A stretch of 64,000 nt of DNA from Phymorhynchus buccinoides. Lineage: Eukaryota; Mollusca; Gastropoda; Neogastropoda; Raphitomidae. The DNA lies in contig CM065690.1 in the NCBI GenBank assembly GCA_017654935.2, forward strand, positions 16,754,703-16,818,702, read 5' to 3'. The position numbers and the translations under genes are program-made. The first letter of the stretch is position 1. Each line of letters starts with the position of its first letter. This document shows, one piece after another, positions 55,446 through 64,000 of the stretch. Below the pieces are notes generated by a model, which searched no databases, was not told the DNA's origin, and saw only the letters and a program-made list of their open reading frames with translations.

Positions 55446-57610
55446 TCATTCATCATATTCAAAAAACATTTGTTTACATTTTTGATTGCTGTCCAGAAGA
55501 CTTTTAAATACATTAGTATTAGGTGAACATTTATGTTGAGTAGGAAGAACATTCCAAAACTGTGCAATTCTGTTAGTCAGTGCATTTTTTATCATATTAG
55601 TATTGCTATGGCCCATCAGGATGTTCATTTCTGAACTCCTTGTTCTGTTATAATCTGTTAGTTGGAAAATATTAGTAACATCAATGTTAACAAGGCCATT
55701 AAATATCTTATGCGTCTCAATCAGGTCCCCTCTCAATCTTCTACCTTTTAAGGAATGTAAATTAAGGTATTTCAGTCTTTCAAGGTAATTCATATCTCTG
55801 CATTCTCTCAATAATCTGGTTGCTCTTCTTTGGATCTTTTCTATAGCTACAGACTGTCTTTTTAAATATGGATGCCATATAATATTTGCATATTCAAGGT
55901 GGGGCCTAACAAGGGCCTTATACAGTTTTAAAAACATGGATCTGTCAAGATATGAAAATGTTCTTTTGATAAGTCCAATCATTTGGTTAGCTTTATTTAT
56001 AACAGAGTTGATATGAGTATCAAATGACAAAACAGAATCAAAAGTTACACCTAAATCTTTCTCTCTAGTACAGGATTCAATAATTTTGACTGTATCTTCT
56101 ACACTCATACCATAGTTTTTTCCTGGATTTTTCTTACCCATATACAATACTTTACAATTAGAAACATTAAAATACAAATTCCATGTCTTGGACCACTCTA
56201 TAAGATGATCTAGATCTTCCTGGATATGGTTAGCATATTTAGAATCGTTGTAAACTTTTGTATCATCTGCAAACATTTGGCAAGTACTATTGACACACTC
56301 TGGAAGGTCATTAATGAAAACAGTAAAGAGTACTGGGCCTAAGATACTGCCTTGTGGGATACCACTGTAGACCTGCACATGTGAAGATTTGGCTTCATTT
56401 ATTCTTACCACCTGTGTTCTCCCAGTTAAAAAACTTCTGGACCAATTAAGAATACTACCAGATACCATAAGCAGACATTTTTGACAATAGACGTTCATGA
56501 GGCACTGTATCAAAAGCCTTTCTAAAATCAAGGTATATTATATCCACAGTTTTACCCTCATCTAACATTTTTTTTTTTTTTCATTTTTTTTTTTTCATGT
56601 CTCTAAGTAGTTTTATGCATTTCCCCACTTCCTCAAATAACTAATAACATTAAACAGAATGAAGAAGAAAAAACAACATCAAAAACATTTATCCAAATTT
56701 GAATCCCCAGGTGTCAGTCACAGTCAAATTTGTTTTTTTTATGTGCTGACAACAAAAGACTAAAAAATTTACAATTTCCATTCTGTAAACAGGCCAAATT
56801 CATCTCATTTAAGAACCCACAAATAAAAGAAGGCATGTTATATCAATATAAACCTACAATTACAATTCAAAATTATTATTATTATGTTATACTTTACTTT
56901 CTTCACCCGCAGCTATCGATCAGAGGTTTGTAGGCATTCCAATTATATGTAAATTTGTCCATAGTCCCTTCCATCGAATGACAAGACAATTCCACCCAGT
57001 AGCGACTTTTCAGACAATTTTTAAAAGCTGTCAGACATGGGATTGTTTTATTTAGCTTACATTTATATATATAAAATTTAGCCAACAGAATGATCAGATC
57101 CATGACTTTATCTGTTTTTTGGTTTTGTTTCCATCCTAGCAAAACTAGAGTTTCTGAGAGATTAAAATTCTGTGTATGGTCACAAATGTCATCTAACAAT
57201 TTAGTTAAGTCCTCAATTACCTCCAGTAACTGTGTGACACAAGATCTCTTTTGTCTGAAGCCATGTTGACATTCGGCATACAAGTTGTTGTCGGTTAAAT
57301 GGTTAACTATTGCATCTCATGATTCCAGTATTTTACAGCACACACAAGTTAAACTCACTGGCCTATAATTTCCAGGATCAACTTTAGACCTTTTCTTATA
57401 AATAGCAGTCACTTCAGCCTTTAACCAATCATCAGGAAGCTGTCCTGTCTCAAGAGATTTGTTGAAAATCATGCTCAACGGAAGGGCCAATTCGTTACCG
57501 AGTTCCTTCAATACACGTGGGGGAATTTTATCGGGACCCTGGGCTTTCTGGGGATTTAGTTCTTGTAACTTTTTTTGCACAGCTGATAGGGTTACTCTAA
57601 TATCACACAT
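55446..57610 (-). pseudogene. CR1/L2-type LINE reverse transcriptase, interrupted
   Basis: 57317-57610 encodes KAQGPDKIPPRVLKELGNEL and GNYRPVSLTCVCCKILES. 57190-57283 encodes CQHGFRQKRSCVTQLLEVI. After an insertion, 55446-56565 encodes DIIYLDFRKAFDTVPHERLL, YSGIPQGSILGPVLFTVFIN, the catalytic FADDTKVY box and a long C-terminal part with LVRPHLEYANIIWHPY. A stop after KILES and a frame change near 56525 show decay. The 5' end is missing. Confidence 0.88.
56567..57190 (-). mobile_element. L1/Tx1-like LINE 3' end inserted in the LINE above
   Basis: The minus strand ends in a long A-rich tail (T-runs at 56568-56596). Upstream is LIILLAKFYIYKCKLNKTIP then a KFTYNWNAYKPLID end and stop, the C-terminal pattern of L1-like ORF2. 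CATCTAACA lies on both sides (about 56559 and 57188), a likely target duplication. Confidence 0.85.
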
Positions 57611-57983
57611 TGATACATTATTAGATTTAGATGTATCAATTTGTGATATTAGAGTAACCCCATCATGCTGCCGTTGTGCGCCTAACTAGGCCCAGAACGT
57701 ACATCTTCAGCTGTTGAAAATTTTTGTAAAGCTTTCTAAAAAAAAAGGCAAGAGAATGGACCAATAAGGCAAAAAACCTGGTAGAGTAAGCAAAGGGAAA
57801 AGGCAGAGTCAAAGAGAGTGGTAGATTTTTTTTTATTAATCTTACTATCTATATAATTAAATACTTACCAACACTCAAAACAATAGCATACATACTTATT
57901 GGCTGGAAAAAACCTAAAGCGTAAACGCTTAGTTACCATAGAAACAAAGAGTAAATCACTCTAGTGACCGTGGGGTTATCCCC

Positions 57984-58388
57984 CTTTTCCACTTCCTGAA
58001 ACGCGTATCCGCCGGCCTCTCGGGGTGGTGGTGGTGGGGGTTGGGGGGAGGGTGCGGTGGGGAGTACAGCGCTATGATAGAAGAAGATCGAAGGAAGGAG
58101 AGACACAAAAGTAATAGCGGATGGGTGGGGGTGGGGCATAGGTAGGGTGGGGGTGGGAGGGCAGGGGGGGAGGGGTAGGAGGGTGGGGGGGGAGGGTAGG
58201 AGGGCGGGGGATGGTGGGGGAGGGGGTGGGGTGGTGGGTAGAGCAGGATGAGAGAAGAAGATGGAAAGAAGGAGAGACACAAAAGTAATAATATAATATT
58301 TCGTGGACCCCAAAAAAACTGCTGCTCAGCATTACCGGTACTAGGCATTACCGGTGCTCAGTATTTCTGGTACTAGGCGTTGCGCTAG
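57984..58388 (+). mobile_element. Helitron-like element, 3' part
   Basis: ACGCGTATCCGCCGGCCTCT and the end TACTAGGCGTTGCGCTAG match the other two copies. The middle is replaced by two G-rich minisatellite blocks separated by GAAGGAGAGACACAAAAGTA repeats. Its left border is unclear. Confidence 0.65.
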
Positions 58389-58391
58389 TTT

Positions 58392-58650
58392 AAATAAAGC
58401 TAAATGATGACGTTTCTTCCATTTATTATGGTATGCTTGTCCAGGAAACACAAAGTGCGTCAGCTCCGACCATGAGGGAGTTTGTACTCCACAAAATCTG
58501 CGGACATATTATAACAGGTATCTTTAAATAAAGCTAAGTGGTGACGTTTCTAACATTAATTATATTATGTTATGCTTGTCTAGAAAACACACAAAGAGGA
58601 TCATCTCTGACCACGATGCTTTGGCTACACTGCAGTGTAGTCTTGTCAGA
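58392..58650 (-). pseudogene. Two decayed copies of exon 3 (acceptor side)
   Basis: At about 58392-58510 and 58525-58650 there are copies of the acceptor-proximal half of exon 3 (matching its SELTHFVCFLDK region). Each is preceded on the left by the shared string TAAATAAAGCTAAGT. The first keeps the CTGCGGAC acceptor context; the second is strongly mutated. Neither has a matching donor, so they are judged pseudo-exons. Confidence 0.75.
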
Positions 58651-58703
58651 GAAAAAAAATACATGCATAAATCATTTTTAAATAATATCAAAAGAAAACT
58701 CAC

Positions 58704-59283
58704 TTGAGCAGGGTGGCCAAACAGTGCATCTTGTTGCGCTCCGCCGCTTGGGGTGCCCCCTGTGCCCTCTGACCCTGAGCGGGACCCTGAACAGGACCTT
58801 GAGCGAGACCCTCAGCAGGACCCTGAGCGAGACCCCGAGCGAGACTCCGACCGAGACCCCGAGCGGGACCCTGAGCGAGCCCCTGAGCGAGACCCTGAGC
58901 GGGACCCTGAACAAGACCCTGAGCGGGACCCTGAACAAGACCCTGAGCGGGACCCTGAGCGGGACCCTGAGCGAGACCCTGAGCGGGACCCTGAGCAAGA
59001 CCCTGAGCGAGCCCCTGAGCAGGACCCTGAGCGAGCCCCTGTGCGAGACCCTGAGCGGGACCCTGAACGAGACCCTGAGCGGGACCCTGAGCGGGACCCT
59101 GAGCGCGACGCTGAGCGCGACGCTGAGCGCGACCCAGAGCGCGACCCTGAACGGGACCCTGAGCGGGACCCTGAGCAGGACCCTGAGCGGCAGAGTCCAT
59201 GGCGACCAGGTTGGTGTAGGGCCGCTGGAAGAGTTCACTTTCGTACAGGGGGGTGTCAAACAGGCTGTCGAAGGGCTGATAGC
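58704..59283 (-). CDS. RNF213: RNF213-like exon 2 with in-frame AQGP repeat
   Basis: The acceptor is TTTCAG and the donor GTGAGT. The exon starts with YQPFDSLFDTPLYESELFQ and a PYTNLVAMDSAA stretch. It then runs through about 36 units of a 12-base repeat coding for AQG plus P, L, V or R, and ends with ERNKMHCLATLLK. The flanks look like ordinary RNF213 sequence; the roughly 145-residue repeat is an insertion, probably a disordered surface loop. The frame is intact across the whole repeat and both phases fit the neighbouring exons. Minus-strand G+C is far above the surrounding intron. Confidence 0.85.
58757..59195 (-). repeat. 12-base coding minisatellite inside exon 2
   Basis: About 36 imperfect 12-base units (plus-strand form GACCCTGAGCGG) lie end to end. 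Substitutions change P to L, V, R or E but never break the frame. The array is free of stops on the opposite strand too, so the long plus-strand frames here are shadows. Confidence 0.9.
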
Positions 59284-59299
59284 CTGAAAGGACAACAAA

Positions 59300-59843
59300 C
59301 CAGGCTGTCATTGTTGGCTTACCCCAGTGGCTAAAAGACTCCAGGGTTCATCCTAACAGCTAAAGGCACTTGAACACTGTGGTACAAGCGTACCATCAGC
59401 TGCGGATAATAAAGAATTTTTATTTTATTTTATATATAGCGCGCATTCTAGGTGTATTCTACGGATGAGTACATTACGTGTGTGTGATCGTTTTTGATTA
59501 CCCTGCCACAGTCCGTCTTCGGGGGGAGTTTGCGAGCATAAATATGATTAGATTGATAGACGACAGTAACACAAACGCTGAAATACTGCTAAAATGAGAC
59601 GGTGGCACTACAGAAAACAAGTTATCACAGAGCTCACAGGGACCCCCATTTGGGGGTCTATGAAATACTAAAATTCTAAAGGACCCTCTAAAAGAATGTG
59701 CAGGGGGTCCCAGGGATGCACTAGAAAAATTCTTTTTAGCATTACAATGCCACTGGGACCCTCTATCCCGCCTCTAGGACCCTCTATACTGTAAGTGAAG
59801 GAGTCCCTGGGACCCCTTGTTTTGCGGGACGATTGGGAGCCCT
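59300..59843 (-). repeat. Dispersed repeats and GGGCTCCC element
   Basis: 59320-59400 and 59460-59530 are two parts of the GTGTGGCTGCC family on the minus strand, split by a TTTATATATAGCGCGCATTC tail. 59640-59843 is the GGGCTCCC element. 59850-60390 is AT-rich, with a C-tract at 59985; no gene seen. Confidence 0.7.
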
Positions 59844-60392
59844 GAGTTAAAACCTGAGTGTGCATTACCTTTTTTATTTTAAACAAACTATCAACTATTG
59901 ATTTTTGGAGATACCCTTTGTTGAACTTCCTTATCTTAATCGACGCATGGTACAAAGCTTTGATCAAGAAGTGAAAAATAAAGTCCCCCCCCCCCCCCCC
60001 CCCCGCACAAATGCTAACACCTTATATGGCTTATCCCCTTGTCCTTCATTGCATACCCCCTTTTTCATTATAAACACTTTTGCCTTGGCTTAAGGCTGTG
60101 TCAGACCAATTGACAAAGGCTAGAACACCAAGGCTACATCAAAACGTTGCCATGTTCTGCATAGTTTTTGCGTTCTTATGTTGTTTTTAGTCGGCTCGTC
60201 TTAATCTGTTGTTATCTTAGGAATGTCTTGTCTATTGTGGGTATGTGCATCATTTTACATGTATATTGCTTATGTATGATCCTATTAAAAATGCTTTATG
60301 TAGTTATTATGTTTTAACACGCAATATTTAACTATCTCCGAATGTGTAGTCTATTGTAAGTTTGTAAATCATATTATCTTACGTTTTCATGT

Positions 60393-61532
60393 GTGCTATT
60401 ACGAAGTGTATGTCATATGCCTATCATGTTTTATGAAATACTGATACAGCGGCTCTCTGCAGTCTATGGCATTGGCTCAACTGCTCTCGAGTGGTTCAGA
60501 TCCTATCTGTCAAACCGTAAACATTCTGTCTCTGTTGCTGGCAATACTTCAAAGCTTGCTGATCTTTCATGTGGTGTGCCTCAGGGGTCTGTCTTAGGCC
60601 CCATTCTTTTCACCCTCTACACTCAGCCACTTTCGTCTATCATCGAGGACCACAACCTGGCGTTTGAAAAATTTGCAGACGATACCGAGATACAGACAGG
60701 TGCTCCTCCTACAGACTTTCCTCTTATCTCTCAGAACATAACTTCTTGTATTGCTGATGTAAAAACCTGGATGAGTGAAAACAATTTAAAACTCAATGAA
60801 GATAAAACAGAACTCTTGGCTACTGCTGACTCTCTCCGATTAAAACAAGTAAAGAAAGAACCACTGTTCCTAGGCTCTAGTTCTGTCTCATTTAAGACCT
60901 CTGTCAAGTATCTCGGTGTTCGTCTTGATGAAACTCTGTCCATGGACTCTCAAATATCTTCTCTCTGTCGCACTTCCAACTTTCACTTGCGGCGGATTGC
61001 AGCAATCAGACCATATCTCTCAGAAGAAAGCACAGCACACCTTGTTCGCTCACTGATTCTCTCTAGATTAGACTACTGTAACAGCATTCTTGCTGGTCTT
61101 CCTTCTTCATCTGTCTCTAGAATACAAAAAGTGCAAAACAATGCTGCTAGGCTCGTACTGCGAAAGAAAAAACGCGACCACATTACGCCTCTTCTCAAAC
61201 AGCTACACTGGCTTCCTATCGCAGCACGTATCGAGTACAAGATGGCCACCCTAGCTTTCAAATTTCACAACGATTCTCTCCCTGCTTATCTTTCAAGTAT
61301 GCTCTTACCATATGTACCCTCTCGGTCTCTTCGCTCTAGCAGTCAAAACTTCCTAAACATCCCAAACTACAATCTAAAATCAGCTGGGCAGAGAGCCTTT
61401 CGCTTCCAGTGCGCAAAGGTGTGGAATAGTCTGCCCGACAGTCTTCGCAACAGCCCATCTATCCCCACTTTCAAGAAGAACCTGAAAACCTTTCTCTTCA
61501 GAAAATCCTACTGCATTTCTTTTGTTGAGTGA
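60393..61532 (+). pseudogene. L2/CR1-type LINE reverse transcriptase, 5' truncated, frame open
   Basis: A 379-codon open frame: QRLSAVYGIGSTALEWFRSY, LSCGVPQGSVLGPILFTLYT, catalytic FADDTEIQ, VKYLGVRLDETLSM, LHWLPIAARIEYKMATLAFK and VWNSLPDSLRNSPSIPTFKK. The fingers and endonuclease are missing, so it is a dead-on-arrival copy, but the intact frame suggests recent insertion. It is followed by GT tract and a GCGCCATATAAATG tail with ATT repeats near 62280. It is antisense to the RNF213-like gene. Confidence 0.9.
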
Positions 61533-61654
61533 TTCTCCTTTCTTCTCATTCTCCCCTCATTCTTCCCTCTAATGAAGGCCGACGTGTTGGAGTGAAGTAG
61601 AGAGATGGTGCCTTGGCCTTGATGCGTACGCTATGTTTGAGATAGAGAACTCCA

Positions 61655-61832
<178 letters not shown>

Positions 61833-62289
61833 GAATCCCCCCCCCCTCCCTTCTTCATTCTTACTTTATTATTGACTTATGTCATTTTGTTGACTGGAGC
61901 GGATTAGTGGGTGGGGTGGGGATTTGATTTTGATTTTTGTATGTGTGCATGGGCGTACGCGAGTGTGTGTCGTTTCTCTTCATTTACATTCATTTTCAAT
62001 TATTATTTTTAACGACGTCAATATGTTGGCCTTAAGCTGGCGAGTGCGTGTGTTTTCATTTTTTCTTCCGTTTGCATCTGTTATTATCTCTCATTGTGCA
62101 TGTGTATATTTATATGTATCTTATATGATCTGTATGTCCAGGTGTTCTATTGTGTATTTAAATAGTAGTATTATGTGCCTGTATTATCATGTTCATGTGT
62201 GTTTTGTATATGCGTTGTATTTGTAAGGCGCTTTGAGCTGTTGTCAGGATACTGCGCCATATAAATGTTATTAATTATTATTATTATTA

Positions 62290-62980
62290 TAGTAAGTAAG
62301 TTTTAATCTGTTGTTATCGTATGAATGTGTTGTCGGTTGTAGCATGTGGACCATGTTATCTTGTATTGTCTTATCAAGTGTATACTATTCGTTATTTTCT
62401 TATTTTAGTATGATGTTTTATTTATATTTCACTTTGTAAAGCGCACAGAGCATACTGATAGTGTGGATTGATAGCGCTATATCAAATAAAATCATTATTA
62501 TTATTATTATTATTATAGTTGTGCGGGGATTGTCTTTAGCCATGACAAGCTCCTAGCATAACATCATCAGTCTCCAAACTCCTCCGAAGTCGGAGTCTGG
62601 CTACCCATGAGGCGGGGTCATAAAAAACAAAACGGTCACACGTAATGTTCTCATCCATAGCTGGTGCATTTGTACCATAGTGTTCAAGCACTTCGGCTGT
62701 TGGGATGATTCCAGGAGTCTTTAAGCCAAGGTATGACAACAACATTATAAACGCTAATGTAAATGTAATGAATATATTATATACAAAGATAGTGACAACA
62801 TTTTCAGTACTCCGAAATAACCTGGGATGGTGTTCACGTTGAGATAGCATGAGACTTAGCATGATGCTAACTTAGAAGCTCTTCCAATGTCCTATAGGAT
62901 TTAATAGGACTTTTGGAAGAGCTTCTAAGTTAGCATCATGCTAAGTCTCATGCTATCTCGACATGAATACCGTCCCTGAA
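62290..62980. repeat. Retroelement tail, dispersed repeat and hairpin element
   Basis: GATAGCGCTATATCAAATAA with ATT repeats at 62480-62515; the GTCGGAGTCTGGCTACCC family at 62580-62750; the hairpin element at 62828-62980 (arms GTTCACGTTGAGATAGCATG / CATGCTATCTCGACATGAAT). 62985-63250 shows no gene; it has two similar GACA(C/G)GAAAGGGCGATAA-type stretches. Confidence 0.8.
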
Positions 62981-63254
62981 CAATATCAATGAGGCTTTAT
63001 ACTACTCCTTGCCGACACGAAAGGGCGATAACTTCAGGCCCAAACTGCCGATGCCCCTTGGTGATGAGTCAGGAGCAGATCATTTTCTGTGGCTATATAC
63101 TACTAGTTCCTGACAGGCAAGGGCGATAATCTTAAGTAGGTGGCGTTCGCATCTGAGGTCATGAGACAGGGGCAGAGAATTTCGGTAATAAAGCCTCATT
63201 AGATTTTGTTTCATATCAACCCAAATCTCTCAAGGCTTCAACGTACACAGACAT

Positions 63255-64000
63255 CTGCTCTCAAAGAGAACACTGTGTGGGTCTCTCATGATGCGCATGC
63301 TGTCAGCAGGAGATTACAGTTGACACACACACACATACATTACACACGCTCTCTCTCTATCTCTCCCTGTCCTACCTGGCACACTCTGTGGGTCTCTCGA
63401 TGTGCCTGCTGTCGGCAGGAGATTACAGTTGACACACACACATATACACTACACACGCTCTCTCTGTCTCCCCCTGTCTTACCTGGCACGCTCTGTGGGT
63501 CTCTCATGATGCGCAGACTGTCGGCAGGAGATTACAGTTGACACACACACACATACACTGCACACGCTCTCTCTCTATCTCTCCCTGTCCTACCTGGCAC
63601 ACTCTGTGGGTCTCTCGATGTGCCTGCTGTCGGCAGGAGATTACAGTTGACACACACACATATACACTACACACGCTCTCTCTATCTCCCCCTGTCCTAC
63701 CTGGCATGCTCTGTGGCTCTCATAATGCCCAGACTGTCGGCAGGGGACCAGCAGTTGACACAAACACACGCATACACTACACACGCTCTCTCTATCTCTC
63801 CCTATCCTACCTGGCACGCTCTGTGGGTCTCTCATGATGCGCAGGCTGTCAGCAGGAGATTACAGTTGACACACACACACATACACTACACATGCTCTCT
63901 CTCTATCTCTCCCCGTCATACTTGGCACGCTCTGTGTGTCTCTCATGATGTGCAGGCTGTCAGCAGGAGATTACAGTTGACACACACACACATACACTAC
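63255..64000 (-). repeat. 109-base tandem array containing an exon end and donor site
   Basis: Six copies with donor-like sites (ACCTGGC or ACTTGGC on the plus strand at about 63374, 63481, 63592, 63699, 63809 and 63919) plus a decayed leftmost copy without a donor. Each has a CA tract, a CTCTCT stretch and a segment coding for (D)SLRIMRDPQSVP before GT. The array runs off the right edge. Spacing is 107-111 bases. Confidence 0.9.
63483..63517 (-). CDS. RNF213: RNF213-like exon 1 end (one of several tandem copies)
   Basis: The candidate exon encodes LRIMRDPQSVP and ends in CCAG before GTAAGA. Its leftover base joins exon 2 to give VPGYQPFDSL in frame. An AG lies immediately upstream (CCGACAG), giving a 35-base exon. 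The same segment recurs about every 109 bases to the window edge, so this may be only one of several copies. It was chosen because it has the best donor (GTAAGA). The true exon could be longer or lie further right, outside the window. Confidence 0.35.

Noticed and set aside
58724..59334. Plus-strand frames of about 190 codons (DPERDPEQ- and TLSGTLSE-type repeats)
   Set aside because: They are shadows of the in-frame 12-base repeat on the minus strand, which joins conserved RNF213 sequence on both sides with correct splice sites.

Overview
The window is animal nuclear DNA. It holds the middle of one very large gene on the minus strand, read from right to left, whose introns are packed with transposable elements and tandem repeats. 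I recognise the gene as an RNF213 (mysterin) orthologue: the giant E3 ubiquitin ligase with a dynein-like ring of AAA+ modules. Thirty coding exons (about 5.4 kb, roughly 1.8 k codons) can be placed with GT/AG borders. Their phases join in one continuous frame from about 59.3 kb down to about 0.5 kb, and a probable further exon lies at the right edge. Neither the start codon and N-terminus nor the RING domain and stop codon is present. The repeat style (LINE tails, SINEs, short inverted-repeat elements, very long CA/GT and GA/TC tracts) suggests a marine invertebrate, most likely a mollusc; that is inference.

Layout in gene order, right to left. 63.3-64.0 kb: tandem array of an exon end. 58.7-51.9 kb: exons 2-6, leading into the first active AAA module. 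47.9-42.7 kb: its Walker A (GETGCGKT), Walker B (FFDEANTT) and following CNPYR block, that is AAA3 of human RNF213. 40.4-33.3 kb: linker exons, one with a long acidic insert. 32.4-27.0 kb: second active module, AAA4, with Walker A GKPGSSKS and Walker B VVVLDEIG. 25.2-10.4 kb: the highly conserved TENYGGL, NLENLYESLYDALNQ, YVDLGLGTHRVKCRVH and FPIPLINRLEKHF blocks. 8.0-0.5 kb: less conserved later parts of the ring.

The introns hold piggyBac-like TTAA elements nested in each other, a Helitron-like element with an exact AT insertion site, nested mariner-like and hAT-like elements, tRNA-derived SINEs and several LINE fragments. The largest LINE remnants are at 55.4-57.6 kb, with another LINE inserted in it, and at 60.4-61.5 kb.

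The most unusual signal is a repeated pattern at exon ends. At nine exons, the last part of the exon together with its 5' splice site has been copied in tandem into the downstream intron, from 2 copies up to about 28. The largest array, at 23.0-25.0 kb, is open in all three sense frames for about 2 kb. Three other exons carry in-frame coding repeats, and one exon end is shared with a dispersed repeat. These together make this gene a candidate for repeat-driven splice-site and protein-length variation.
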